A stretch of DNA of 50,437 nt from Hwanghaeella sp. (GCA_028282025.1 JANQIT010000292.1:1-50437); one strand, 5' to 3'; positions 18,243 through 26,604 are shown, numbered from the stretch's first letter. The notes: generated by a model not told the origin, from the sequence alone. Program-made: numbers and translations.

Positions 18243-19229
18243 GTGCAAATTTCCATCTTTGGCGCCGGCGCCATCGGTTCCTTTCTAGCCGGGGTGATGG
18301 CGAAAGCCGGATACGACCCGGCCCTGATCGCGCGCGGCGCGACCTTGTCGGCTCTACGCGAACGCGGGCTGACGGTGGAAATCGGGGACGACGCCTTCAC
18401 GGTCCCGCTGCGCGCCACAGACGATCCCGCCGTGTTGGGACCGCAGGACGTGGTCATTCTGGCGACCAAGGCGCATCAAATCGCCGGCGCGCTGGATACG
18501 CTGGCCCCACTGATCGGGCCGGAAACCGCGGTTGTACCCGCCATCAACGGTATTCCCTGGTGGTACTGCAAAGGACTGCCCGGCCCCTTGAACGGCCTGA
18601 ACCTGAAAAGCTGCGACCCCACAGGGCGTATCGACGCCGCCCTGCCCGCCTCGCAGGTAATCGGCGCCGTCGTCTATTTGGCCACCTCCATTCCCGAACC
18701 GGGGCGCGTGGTCAGCGTCGGCCCATTGAAGATGATCCTGGGAGCGCCCACACCCGCGACGGCATCGCGGGTCCAGGCAATCGCCGACGCGCTTGCCGCG
18801 TCCGGGCTGACCGCCCCTGTCAGCGACGACATCCGGGCGGACGTCTGGACAAAACTGTGGGGCAACGTTCACGCCAACCCCCTGTCGGTCGCCACCCAGG
18901 CGACGATGATCGAAATGCTGAGCGACCCCGGCGTGACCGGCGTCAGCCGGATGATCATGCAGGAAGCGGCGCAGGTCGCAGGCAAGCTCGGCGTGACCTT
19001 CCCGGTAACCGTGGATCAACGCCTGGAAGAAGCCAGCAAGCTCGGCTCCTTCCGAACTTCCATGCTGCAGGATTTCGACGCCGGCAAACCTATCGAACTG
19101 GACGCCATATTGGGTGTGGTTTCGGAGTTGGGCGGCAAGCTCGGCATCGAAACGCCGACAATCGACGCCCTCTACGCGGTGGTACGGCTCAGGGCGCAGA
19201 TCGACGGGTGTTATCTCGCCCCTGGATAA
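18243..19229 (+). CDS. panE: 2-dehydropantoate 2-reductase family protein
   Basis: A 328-residue protein starting at GTG, preceded by GGGAGATAGAGACC. The NADPH-binding motif GAGAIG (7-12), ILATKAHQ with Lys76, and the C-domain segment VWTKLWGNVHANPLS, which carries the catalytic Lys, are those of ketopantoate reductase. This enzyme makes pantoate for coenzyme A. No panB or panC is adjacent, and many alphaproteobacteria carry several ApbA/PanE-family reductases, so it may act on another 2-keto acid. A TAXI binding-protein gene follows 82 bases downstream. Confidence 0.82.
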   Translation: MQISIFGAGAIGSFLAGVMAKAGYDPALIARGATLSALRERGLTVEIGDDAFTVPLRATDDPAVLGPQDVVILATKAHQIAGALDTLAPLIGPETAVVPAINGIPWWYCKGLPGPLNGLNLKSCDPTGRIDAALPASQVIGAVVYLATSIPEPGRVVSVGPLKMILGAPTPATASRVQAIADALAASGLTAPVSDDIRADVWTKLWGNVHANPLSVATQATMIEMLSDPGVTGVSRMIMQEAAQVAGKLGVTFPVTVDQRLEEASKLGSFRTSMLQDFDAGKPIELDAILGVVSELGGKLGIETPTIDALYAVVRLRAQIDGCYLAPG

Positions 19230-19311
19230 GGGTCCTTCCCGCCTCTATTGACGGCATCGCGCGACGGGCGCATTTTCAGTTTCACACAGCGACAATCGAA
19301 AACGCGACGCC

Positions 19312-20337
19312 ATGTCCTCGACCGTACAACGTCTGGCCGCCAGCGCCCTGTTTTTGGGGGCGGTCCTTGCAGGCCCGGCCCCCGGCGCGGCGCAGGAAGA
19401 TACGCTCACCTTCTTCCGGATCGGCACCGGACCGACGGCCACCACGTCCTATTCTTTGGGCACCGCCATCTCGCTCGGGATCAGCAAGCCGCCGAACAGC
19501 CCGGCATGCGATGTCGGCGGCCTGTGCGGCGTGCCGGGCCTGATCGCCGTCGCACAGACCAAGGAAGGCGGATTGGAAGCCATCGAAGCCATGGTTTCCG
19601 GCGATCTGGAATCGGCCATCGTACCGTCGGACGTCGCCTATTGGTCCTACAGCGCGGGCGGTCCCTACCGCCAGACACCCGCCGTGGAAGACCTGCGGGT
19701 GATCGCCAACCTGATGCCGTTCGCGATGCACATCGTCGTCGACGCGGATTCCGGCATCGATTCCATCGCCGATCTGGTCGGGAAACGGGTTTCGCTGGGC
19801 ACCGAGAAATCCGGCACCTTATTGACGGCCCTGAACATTCTGGACGTCCACAATATCGGGTTTGAGGATATCGAAGAGGTCTACCTGAAGCCCGGCCCGG
19901 CCGAAGACGCCTTGGTGGCGGGGCAGATCGACGCCTTTTTCCATATCGGCGCGGTGCCCGACCGGATTATCAGTCACCTGGCGGCGCAACTGCCGATCCG
20001 CATCCTGCCCATCGGCGAGCGGCAAATGCGGGATCTGATCGGCCAGTATCCCTTCATCAGGATCGACCACATACCATCGGGCGCCTATACCGATATCAGC
20101 GCCGTCACCACGATCAGCATTACTGCGAAATGGGTAACGATGGCGCATCAGCCGGACGACCTGATCCGGGATATTACCCGGGCGCTGTGGCGCGGTGAGA
20201 CGCGCGGGATCTACGAACGGAATTCGGGCGGCAACGATTTCGCCGACGAGCTGCGCGCCAATCTACACAGCGGGGTTCCCCTGCATCCCGGCGCGGAAGC
20301 TTTCTACAACGCAGCGGACGAAGCGGAAATCAACTAG
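19312..20337 (+). CDS. TAXI family TRAP transporter solute-binding protein
   Basis: A 341-residue protein with a signal peptide (ALFLGAVLAGPAPGAAQ, cleavage near residue 28). The mature start FFRIGTGPTATTSYSLG and the later segments SDVAYWSYSAGGPY and LVGKRVSLGTEKSGT are typical of TAXI proteins, the periplasmic receptors of tripartite ATP-independent transporters. The fused 4TM-12TM membrane protein expected beside it is absent, so it is an orphan receptor that either works with a membrane partner elsewhere or has another role. The ligand is unknown. Confidence 0.88.
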   Translation: MSSTVQRLAASALFLGAVLAGPAPGAAQEDTLTFFRIGTGPTATTSYSLGTAISLGISKPPNSPACDVGGLCGVPGLIAVAQTKEGGLEAIEAMVSGDLESAIVPSDVAYWSYSAGGPYRQTPAVEDLRVIANLMPFAMHIVVDADSGIDSIADLVGKRVSLGTEKSGTLLTALNILDVHNIGFEDIEEVYLKPGPAEDALVAGQIDAFFHIGAVPDRIISHLAAQLPIRILPIGERQMRDLIGQYPFIRIDHIPSGAYTDISAVTTISITAKWVTMAHQPDDLIRDITRALWRGETRGIYERNSGGNDFADELRANLHSGVPLHPGAEAFYNAADEAEIN

Positions 20338-20350
20338 ATCGGTCGGCACG

Positions 20351-21094
20351 TCAAAACAAGGTCAACTGTTCTGACGGCTTAGGGTTTTCCGCGGCGGGCT
20401 GCTCCGCCTCCATCTCGGGCGCCTTCTCCCAAAGCTCGGGGCCGTCATTGCGGACGTTGTTGACCCGATCCACGATCCGTTCCGCCACCAAGGCCCGATT
20501 CCCATCGTAAGGCCGGAGCCAGCCTGCGGCCCTGTCTTCGGGGCCGGTCAGCCAATCCCCAAAAGCCGGCGGGTCCAGAATGACAGGCATACGGTGGTGT
20601 ATCTCCGCAATCGGGCGGGCCGCCTCTGTAGTCACGATGGTGCAGCTCTCGACCTCGCTGCCGTCCGGGGCCAGCCAATCTTCCCACAGGCCGGCGAAGG
20701 CGAAGGGGCCGCCATCTTCGAACGCAATGCGGAAAGCCTGCTTCTTCTGCGGCGCACCCTGACTGCGCCATTCATAGAAGGCGTCTGCCGGAATCAGGCA
20801 GCGCCGACGCCGGAAGGCGGCGCGGAAGGCGGGCTTCTCCGACAGGGTCTCGGACCGGGCGTTGATCATCCGCGCCCCGATGGACGGCTCCTTGGCCCAA
20901 GAGGGAATCAACCCCCAGCGCACCATGAACGCGTCCGGGGGAGTAGATTCGCCGCCTTTCGCGGCGGCGCGCACGGCCAGAATCGCCTGGGTTGGCGCGA
21001 TGTTGTACCGCGCCGGCAGGTTCGGGATCTGACTGAACCCGAACAGCCGCCGAATCCCGTCTACTGGGGTTGTCAGTGAAAACCGTCCGCACAT
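20351..21094 (-). CDS. SOS response-associated peptidase, YedK/HMCES family
   Basis: A 247-residue abasic-site-processing protein. I start at 21094 because this gives Met-Cys-Gly-Arg-Phe; Cys2, exposed after Met removal, is the residue that crosslinks to abasic sites in single-stranded DNA. Other active-site positions are visible: Asn in MINARSET, Glu in AFYEW and His in EIHHRMP. In-frame upstream residues (to 21259) are not conserved. The protein ends in EQLTLF, close to the QL(S/D)LF bacterial sliding-clamp-binding motif. The gene is divergent from nrdA, with 273 bases between. No LexA box of the GTTC-N7-GTTC kind was seen. Confidence 0.93.
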   Translation of the reverse strand: MCGRFSLTTPVDGIRRLFGFSQIPNLPARYNIAPTQAILAVRAAAKGGESTPPDAFMVRWGLIPSWAKEPSIGARMINARSETLSEKPAFRAAFRRRRCLIPADAFYEWRSQGAPQKKQAFRIAFEDGGPFAFAGLWEDWLAPDGSEVESCTIVTTEAARPIAEIHHRMPVILDPPAFGDWLTGPEDRAAGWLRPYDGNRALVAERIVDRVNNVRNDGPELWEKAPEMEAEQPAAENPKPSEQLTLF

Positions 21095-21177
21095 GGCCGG
21101 AGTGTGACCGAATGCGGCCCCTCTTGCAGCCCAAAACATGCCGTTTACGCAAATTCGCCGCAGCCATCGAAACCTTT

Positions 21178-21206
21178 TTGACACAAACTTGTGACCGCTA
21201 TATCTT
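21178..21206 (+). promoter_or_regulatory. Candidate nrdAB promoter with overlapping palindrome
   Basis: A perfect -35 hexamer TTGACA (21178-21183) is followed after exactly 17 bases by TATCTT (21201-21206), a 4/6 match to the -10 consensus. A small inverted repeat CACAA-AC-TTGTG (21182-21193) overlaps the -35 and spacer and could be an operator. It does not fit the NrdR box length. Confidence 0.55.
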
Positions 21207-21251
21207 GAGCGCACTCGGAAAGGGGCCACAGGATCTGGTAGTGGATTTGTT

Positions 21252-21260
21252 TTATCCACA
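21252..21260 (+). promoter_or_regulatory. DnaA box (TTATCCACA)
   Basis: A perfect match to the 9-base DnaA box, lying between the candidate promoter and the nrdA start. In Escherichia coli DnaA binds the nrdAB control region and ties its expression to replication. Confidence 0.65.
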
Positions 21261-21333
21261 GGCTGTTTCTTGTGAAAAGCGGGGACAAACTCAGCGAATC
21301 GCCTTCTGACGCCGTCACGGGATCAGTACCGGT

Positions 21334-21342
21334 TGTGGATAA
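21334..21342 (-). promoter_or_regulatory. Second DnaA box, opposite orientation
   Basis: TGTGGATAA here is the reverse complement of the perfect box TTATCCACA. It lies 26 bases before the nrdA start and 73 bases after the first box, facing it. Confidence 0.65.
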
Positions 21343-21367
21343 CGCTTGAAAAAGAGCAAGGGAGTGA

Positions 21368-23389
21368 GTGGTCGTGCATGACGGGGTAGCGGATAAGTTC
21401 GCAGAACAGGTGGAACCGGACCTTCTTGAGGCCCTTGAGGAAACCCTGCTGGCGGGCATGGAGACGACGCCGGAAACGGAATCGAACGCGCCGCAACCGC
21501 ACGATGACGAACTTCCCGGCGAAGCGCGCACCCTGAAACAGAACGAACGCGGCATCCGGGTTCACGTCGATTACAGCCGCGACGCCCTGTTAACTGCGTT
21601 CGGCAAGGAAACGCTGAGCGACCGCTATCTGATGCCGGGGGAGACCTTTCAGGATCTTTTCGCCCGCGTCGCGATGCATTACGGCGACGATTCAGCCCAC
21701 GCCCAGCGCCTCTACGACTATATCTCGAAGCTTTGGTTCATGCCCGCCACGCCCGTGCTGTCGAACGGCGGCACGAAGCGCGGCTTGCCGATCTCCTGCT
21801 TCCTGAACGAATCGTCCGACAGCCTGGAAGGCATTGTCGGATTGTGGACGGAAAACGTCTGGCTGGCGGCCCGCGGCGGCGGCATCGGCAGTTATTGGGG
21901 AAATCTGCGCTCCATCGGCGAGAAGGTGGGCGCCAACGGCAAGACCAGCGGGGTCGTCCCCTTCATCCGCGTGATGGACTCGCTGACGCTGGCGATCAGT
22001 CAGGGCTCGCTGCGGCGCGGTTCGGCGGCGGTGTACCTGCCGGTCTGGCACCCGGAAATCGAGGAGTTTATCGAGATTCGCCGGCCGACCGGCGGCGACC
22101 CGAACCGCAAGGCGCTGAACCTGCATCACGGCGTCCTGGTGCCGGACGATTTCATGCGCGCGGTCGAAACCGACGATGAATGGGCGTTGACCAGCCCTAA
22201 GGACAAAGCGGTCGTGCGGAAGGTGCGCGCCCGCGACCTGTGGATCCGCCTGCTGACGGCGCGGATCGAAACGGGCGAGCCCTATATCATCAACATCGAC
22301 CATGTGAACCGGGCGCTGCCGGAACATCAGAAACTTCAAGGGCTGCAGGTCAAGACCAGCAATCTGTGTTCGGAAATCACGCTCCCCACCGGGATCGATA
22401 AGGACGGGCACGACCGGACCGCAGTCTGCTGCCTGTCTTCCCTCAATCTGGAGAATTTTGAGACCTGGGAACAGGAAGAGAAATTCATTCCTGACGTAAT
22501 GCGGTTCCTGGACAATGTGTTGCAGGATTTCATCGACAGCGCGCCGGACGACTTCTCCCGCGCGAAATACTCTGCGATGCGGGAGCGCTCGGTCGGGCTG
22601 GGCGTGATGGGCTTCCACAGCTTCCTGCAATCGAAAATGATCCCGTTCGAAGGCGTGATGGGGAAGGTCTGGAACACACGGATGCACAAGCACATTCGGG
22701 CCCAGGCGGACGCGGCCAGCGCCGCCCTGGCGGAAGAGCGCGGCGCCTGCCCGGACGCCGCCGATTACGGCATCATGGAAAGGTTTTCCAACAAACTGGC
22801 GATCGCGCCGACCGCGTCGATTTCCATTATCTGCGGCGGCGCCAGCCCGGGGATCGAGCCAATCGCCGCCAATTCGTTCACTCACAAAACCCTGTCCGGG
22901 TCCTTCAATGTCCGAAACAAGCATTTGAGTGAACTGCTTGAGGAGAAGGGGAAGAACGATGACGACACCTGGTCGTCAATCTCCGTCAACGAAGGGTCGG
23001 TGCAGCATCTCGATTTCCTAGAACAGGACGAGAAGGATGTCTTCAAAACCGCCTTCGAACTGGATCAGCGCTGGGTCGTCGAACATGCGGCGGACCGGGC
23101 TCCCTATATTTGCCAGGCGCAGTCGATCAACGTGTTCCTGCCCGCCGACGTGCATAAGAGGGACCTTCACCAGATCCATTACCAAGCCTGGAAAAAAGGC
23201 GTGAAGAGCCTTTACTACTGCCGCTCCAAATCCATCCAGCGGGCCGAAGCCGGGGCCGAGCACGGGACGGACGGGAAACAGGCGAACGGCGTGGCGGCGG
23301 TTCCCTTCGCCGGCAAGGTGAATGGGGGCGAAACGCCGATGTCGGTGCAAAACAATAACGACTACGAAGAGTGCCTGGCCTGCCAATAG
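21368..23389 (+). CDS. nrdA: Ribonucleoside-diphosphate reductase, alpha subunit (class Ia)
   Basis: A 673-residue large subunit that reduces ribonucleotides to deoxyribonucleotides. The active-site cysteines are present: Cys144 in GLPISC, Cys334 in NLCSEITLP and Cys354 in VCCLSS. The tyrosine pair of the radical path is in SLYYCRS, and the C-terminal shuttle is CLAC in EECLACQ. The N-terminus is only about 60 acidic residues and contains no ATP-cone domain, so dATP activity control of that kind is missing; E. coli NrdA is about 760 residues. Start is GTG at 21368 or 21374, after AAGGGAGTGA. The nrdB gene follows 57 bases later. Confidence 0.95.
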   Translation: MVVHDGVADKFAEQVEPDLLEALEETLLAGMETTPETESNAPQPHDDELPGEARTLKQNERGIRVHVDYSRDALLTAFGKETLSDRYLMPGETFQDLFARVAMHYGDDSAHAQRLYDYISKLWFMPATPVLSNGGTKRGLPISCFLNESSDSLEGIVGLWTENVWLAARGGGIGSYWGNLRSIGEKVGANGKTSGVVPFIRVMDSLTLAISQGSLRRGSAAVYLPVWHPEIEEFIEIRRPTGGDPNRKALNLHHGVLVPDDFMRAVETDDEWALTSPKDKAVVRKVRARDLWIRLLTARIETGEPYIINIDHVNRALPEHQKLQGLQVKTSNLCSEITLPTGIDKDGHDRTAVCCLSSLNLENFETWEQEEKFIPDVMRFLDNVLQDFIDSAPDDFSRAKYSAMRERSVGLGVMGFHSFLQSKMIPFEGVMGKVWNTRMHKHIRAQADAASAALAEERGACPDAADYGIMERFSNKLAIAPTASISIICGGASPGIEPIAANSFTHKTLSGSFNVRNKHLSELLEEKGKNDDDTWSSISVNEGSVQHLDFLEQDEKDVFKTAFELDQRWVVEHAADRAPYICQAQSINVFLPADVHKRDLHQIHYQAWKKGVKSLYYCRSKSIQRAEAGAEHGTDGKQANGVAAVPFAGKVNGGETPMSVQNNNDYEECLACQ

Positions 23390-23446
23390 GCCCCGGCGGA
23401 TGCGATAATGGCGGCGTAGAACCGCGTTGATGGAGCAAAGGGTACA

Positions 23447-24406
23447 ATGTCTCTTCTGGATGCCAGCCCGGTTTACAAGCCGTTCAACTATCCCTGGGCC
23501 TATGAAGCCTGGCTGACCCAGCAGCGCATCCATTGGCTGCCGGAAGAGGTGCCGCTGGCCGACGACGTCAAGGATTGGCACAAGAACCTGACCGAGGCGG
23601 AGCGCAATCTCCTATCCCAGATTTTCCGCTTCTTCACGCAAGCGGATGTCGAGGTCAATAACTGCTATATGAAGCATTATTCGCGCGTCATCCAGCCGAC
23701 AGAAGTGCAGATGATGCTGGCGGCCTTCTCCAACATGGAAACGGTGCATGTCGCGGCCTACAGTCACCTGCTCGACACCATCGGCATGCCGGAGACCGAG
23801 TATCACGCCTTCCTTGAATACAAGGAAATGAAGGACAAATACGACTACATGCAGGAATGGGGCGTCGACACCAAGGAAGACATCGCCAAGACGATGGCTG
23901 TCTTCGGCGCGTTTACCGAGGGCCTGCAATTGTTTGCCTCTTTCGCGATGCTGATGAACTTCCCGCGCTTCAACAAGATGAAGGGCATGGGCCAGATCGT
24001 CAGTTGGTCGGTGCGGGACGAAACACTCCATACCCAATCCATCATCAAGCTGTTCCGAACCTTCATTTCGGAAAATCCGGAGATCTGGACCGAAGAGCTG
24101 GAGCGCGACCTCTACATGGCGTGCAACACCATCGTGGATCACGAAGACGCTTTTATCGACCTCGCGTTCGAGCTGGGCCCGGTGGAAGGCCTCTCAGCCG
24201 ATGAAGTGAAGCAATATATCCGCTATATTGCAGACCGGCGGCTCGGCCAGCTCGGCTTGAACCCGATGTACGGTGTCGAGAAGAACCCGCTGCGTTGGAT
24301 GGACGAGATGCTGAACGGTGTCGAACACACCAATTTCTTCGAAAACCGGGCGACGGAATATTCGAAAGCCTCTACCCAGGGCTCCTGGGAAGAAGCCTTC
24401 GACTGA
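23447..24406 (+). CDS. nrdB: Ribonucleoside-diphosphate reductase, beta subunit (class Ia)
   Basis: A 319-residue small subunit carrying the diiron-tyrosyl radical cofactor. Metal ligands are visible in TQADVEV (Asp), METVH (Glu98, His101), FTEGLQLF (Glu) and RDETLHTQ (Glu, His). The radical tyrosine is Tyr105 in AAYSHLL. This agrees with a classic class Ia/NrdB protein rather than the Tyr-less class Ic. No ATP cone is present on this subunit either. AAAGGGTACA precedes the ATG. It is cotranscribed with nrdA. Confidence 0.95.
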   Translation: MSLLDASPVYKPFNYPWAYEAWLTQQRIHWLPEEVPLADDVKDWHKNLTEAERNLLSQIFRFFTQADVEVNNCYMKHYSRVIQPTEVQMMLAAFSNMETVHVAAYSHLLDTIGMPETEYHAFLEYKEMKDKYDYMQEWGVDTKEDIAKTMAVFGAFTEGLQLFASFAMLMNFPRFNKMKGMGQIVSWSVRDETLHTQSIIKLFRTFISENPEIWTEELERDLYMACNTIVDHEDAFIDLAFELGPVEGLSADEVKQYIRYIADRRLGQLGLNPMYGVEKNPLRWMDEMLNGVEHTNFFENRATEYSKASTQGSWEEAFD

Positions 24407-24632
24407 CGCATTAGAGAGTTGGTTTCGGCTGCCCAATGCCGCCGAACCTTTGACAACGAGCAGGATTTGGGGGCCCGCCTACCCTGGCGCGGGCAACGGA
24501 AATCCGGACCATGGCGACGCGCCCGCGCTTGCGGGACGGCCGGTCCGGATTGTGAGTTGACCCTGTGCCTACGCGGCAACCCCAAGGCCGCGACTAGCCC
24601 GGCGCCGCCGCAACGGCCCGGGCTGTTTTTTT
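24407..24632 (+). ncRNA. Structured nrdB 3' region or small RNA of unknown family
   Basis: This 226-base stretch lacks an open frame of note but is full of perfect helices: GCCCGC/GCGGGC (24473-24478 with 24489-24494), AATCCGGACC/GGTCCGGATT (24501-24510 with 24542-24551) enclosing CCCGC-GCTT-GCGGG, CGCGGC/GCCGCG (24572-24577 with 24587-24592), and a final terminator. A -35-like TTGACA lies at 24450-24455 but no -10 follows. It may be a long 3' UTR or a processed small RNA. The rod-like middle and side hairpin recall 6S RNA, but I cannot confirm that. Confidence 0.45.
24596..24632 (+). terminator. Intrinsic terminator downstream of nrdAB
   Basis: The stem AGCCCGG (24596-24602) with CCGGGCT (24618-24624) is followed by G and seven T's (24626-24632), the clearest Rho-independent terminator in the window. 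It ends the nrdAB transcript or the candidate small RNA. Confidence 0.82.
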
Positions 24633-25128
24633 GAGGCCCCCGGGGCTGATAGTCGAAACGCTGCGGTTCGAAGAAGAAACGCTTTAGTATCAACGAAAAG
24701 TATAGACATCCCTTCTCGTTCGGGCGTGTTTACGAACAGATCATAGATCGACTCTGTACCTTTTCGGCGTAGCTTCCGATGTCACACAACCGCGCACGAT
24801 GCCAAGTCCGCGGCCGGCGAGCCGTTCCCCGATACCGTGGGCGGGTGCAGCTCCGTCTGACGGATTCCAACCGGGTCCTGCGCCGACTTAGGAAACCGCC
24901 GACGCCAACACTCTGTAACTATTGAATTAAATACAATGGAGCAAAAATATCATGACCAATACAATCGGATTTTCCTATTTGCCTTTCCCATCCTAAAGAA
25001 CGAGTATCCGAAAATACGGTTAGGGTGGTAGAAAATAGGTTTCCTTTTGCTTTGGCGCATTGGCTTTGCGGCCCTTTCGTATGTAACCTTCGATTTAGTT
25101 TTTCTCTCAAGCTGGAAACAGACGGCGA
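24633..25128. other. Gene-free stretch
   Basis: About 500 bases with no convincing coding frame on either strand. Composition shifts towards A and T in the second half (24910-25120), which probably holds the promoter of the PilZ gene. I saw no tRNA, repeat or riboswitch. Confidence 0.5.
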
Positions 25129-25449
25129 ATGGAATCAGAAACCGACGCTGACGGTCGTCAACACGACAGGCAAAGAACGTTCACAATCGGCGTCCTGATC
25201 GATGGCGAGGATTTCGAGCTTGATGATATCTCGATAAGCGGTTTCCGACTGACGCAAGGTCCGAAGTGGATGGCCGAAGGCCAGGGGATCAGTTTCTATT
25301 TCGTCGTCGATGTCGACGGGGACCACTCTTATATTGCCGCGAACGGAACGGTCGTCCGCAATAAAAACAGCGGGCTGGCCGTGAAGTATGACCCCCCTCA
25401 CCCTAAATGGGACAAGATCCTCCCCGCGCATCTCGCCCGGCACGGTTAA
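25129..25449 (+). CDS. PilZ domain protein, single domain
   Basis: A 106-residue protein showing the two c-di-GMP-binding motifs of PilZ domains: RxxxR at residues 10-14 (RQHDR) and DxSxxG at 33-38 (DISISG). The rest reads as the expected beta barrel. No other domain, signal or membrane segment is present, so it is likely a small adaptor that responds to cyclic di-GMP. The ribosome site (GGAA region) is weak. Neighbouring genes give no clue to its target, and the AmmeMemoRadiSam genes next to it are not known c-di-GMP targets. Confidence 0.75.
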   Translation: MESETDADGRQHDRQRTFTIGVLIDGEDFELDDISISGFRLTQGPKWMAEGQGISFYFVVDVDGDHSYIAANGTVVRNKNSGLAVKYDPPHPKWDKILPAHLARHG

Positions 25450-25470
25450 CCGGATAGTCGGCCCATAGGG

Positions 25471-26604
25471 TCACGGGTGGGGAACGGCCTTCGCATCCTG
25501 CGACAGGCGAACAGGCCGGCGTTTGCGGCCCCACGTCCCTGGCTGAGGTTCGAAACGGCCTGCAATGGCGGCGCCGCAATTCGTACAGTAACCGCCCTGC
25601 CCCAACCCGTGACTGTCCACGCCCCATTGCGTGATCCTGTGCCAGTCACGGCCAATCAATTTCACATCGCAGCCGGGACAGTAAGTGCTGCCCGTGGGTT
25701 CATGGTGAATGTTCCCGGTATAGACATAGTGCAGCCCCGCCTTCCGCCCGATCCGATAGGCGCGCAACAGGGTCGACGGCGGCGTGTTCGGAATATCGCG
25801 CATTCGGTAATCCGGATGAAAGGCGGTGAAATGCAACGGCGTGTCGGGTCCCAATTCGCCAACAACCCACTCCGCCAGGGCCGTCAGTTCCGCATCGCCG
25901 TCGTTCCGCCCGGGGATCAGAAGGGTCGTCAGTTCCAGCCAGGCCGGCGTCCGGTGTTTGATGTAACGCGCCGTCTCCAGCACCGTCTCCAGCCGCCCGG
26001 TGCAGAGGTCGCGATAAAATCCCTCCGTGAACCCTTTCAGATCCAGGTTCACCGCATCCATGGCGGCGAAAAACTCTTCCCGTGCGCCGGGACTGATATA
26101 ACCGGCGGTGACCGCGACGTTCGCCAAGCCTCGGGCTCTGCAGGCGGCCGCCACGTCGACCGCATATTCCAAAAAGATCACCGGATCGTTGTAGGTATAG
26201 GCGACCGACCGGCATCCGGCACGCAACGCCGCTTCGGCAATCGCGTCGGGCGATGCGTTGTCCATCAGACGGTCCAACTCCCGCGATTTGGAGATATCCC
26301 AGTTCTGACAGAACTTGCAGGTCAGGTTACAGCCGGCGGTCCCGAACGACAGGACCGGGGTGCCGGGCAGGAAGTGATTGAGCGGCTTTTTCTCGATGGG
26401 ATCGATGCAGAACCCGCTGGACCGCCCGTAGGTCGTCAGAACCATCCGGCCGTCCAGCGCGCCGCGGACAAAACACAAGCCCCGCTGCCCTTCCCGCAGC
26501 TTGCATTCGCGCGGGCACAGGTCGCATTGAATGCGGCCGTCCTCCAGTGCGCGCCAATACCGCCCCGGGACGGTCGCTTCCGTATCATTGAGATCCGTTG
26601 ACAC
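25471..26604 (-). CDS. amrS: AmmeMemoRadiSam system radical SAM enzyme
   Basis: A 377-residue radical SAM protein of the pyruvate-formate-lyase-activase-like type. The 4Fe-4S motif is Cys92-x3-Cys96-x2-Cys99 (GCNLTCKFCQNW). Ahead of it is a second cysteine cluster, CDLCPRECKLREGQRGLC (27-44), and near the C-terminus a zinc-ribbon-like pair (CPGC and CTNCG). The start is set at GTG 26604, behind AGAGG; 28 in-frame upstream residues look non-coding. It is divergent from the MEMO-like gene across 85 bases. The system is widespread in archaea and bacteria, but its reaction is not established to my knowledge. The symbol follows common annotation usage. Confidence 0.9.
   Translation of the reverse strand: MSTDLNDTEATVPGRYWRALEDGRIQCDLCPRECKLREGQRGLCFVRGALDGRMVLTTYGRSSGFCIDPIEKKPLNHFLPGTPVLSFGTAGCNLTCKFCQNWDISKSRELDRLMDNASPDAIAEAALRAGCRSVAYTYNDPVIFLEYAVDVAAACRARGLANVAVTAGYISPGAREEFFAAMDAVNLDLKGFTEGFYRDLCTGRLETVLETARYIKHRTPAWLELTTLLIPGRNDGDAELTALAEWVVGELGPDTPLHFTAFHPDYRMRDIPNTPPSTLLRAYRIGRKAGLHYVYTGNIHHEPTGSTYCPGCDVKLIGRDWHRITQWGVDSHGLGQGGYCTNCGAAIAGRFEPQPGTWGRKRRPVRLSQDAKAVPHP

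Noticed and set aside
21178-21216. NrdR box in the nrdA promoter
   Set aside because: The CACAA-AC-TTGTG palindrome and the CTATAT segment resemble parts of an NrdR box, but neither gives the 16-base consensus or the usual pair of sites.
21692-22924. 410-codon open frame antisense to nrdA
   Set aside because: Shadow frame within a clearly coding, conserved gene; no start signal or motif.
24407-24632. SRP RNA, tmRNA or RNase P RNA after nrdB
   Set aside because: The conserved SRP loop, tRNA-like ends of tmRNA and the size of RNase P RNA are all missing.
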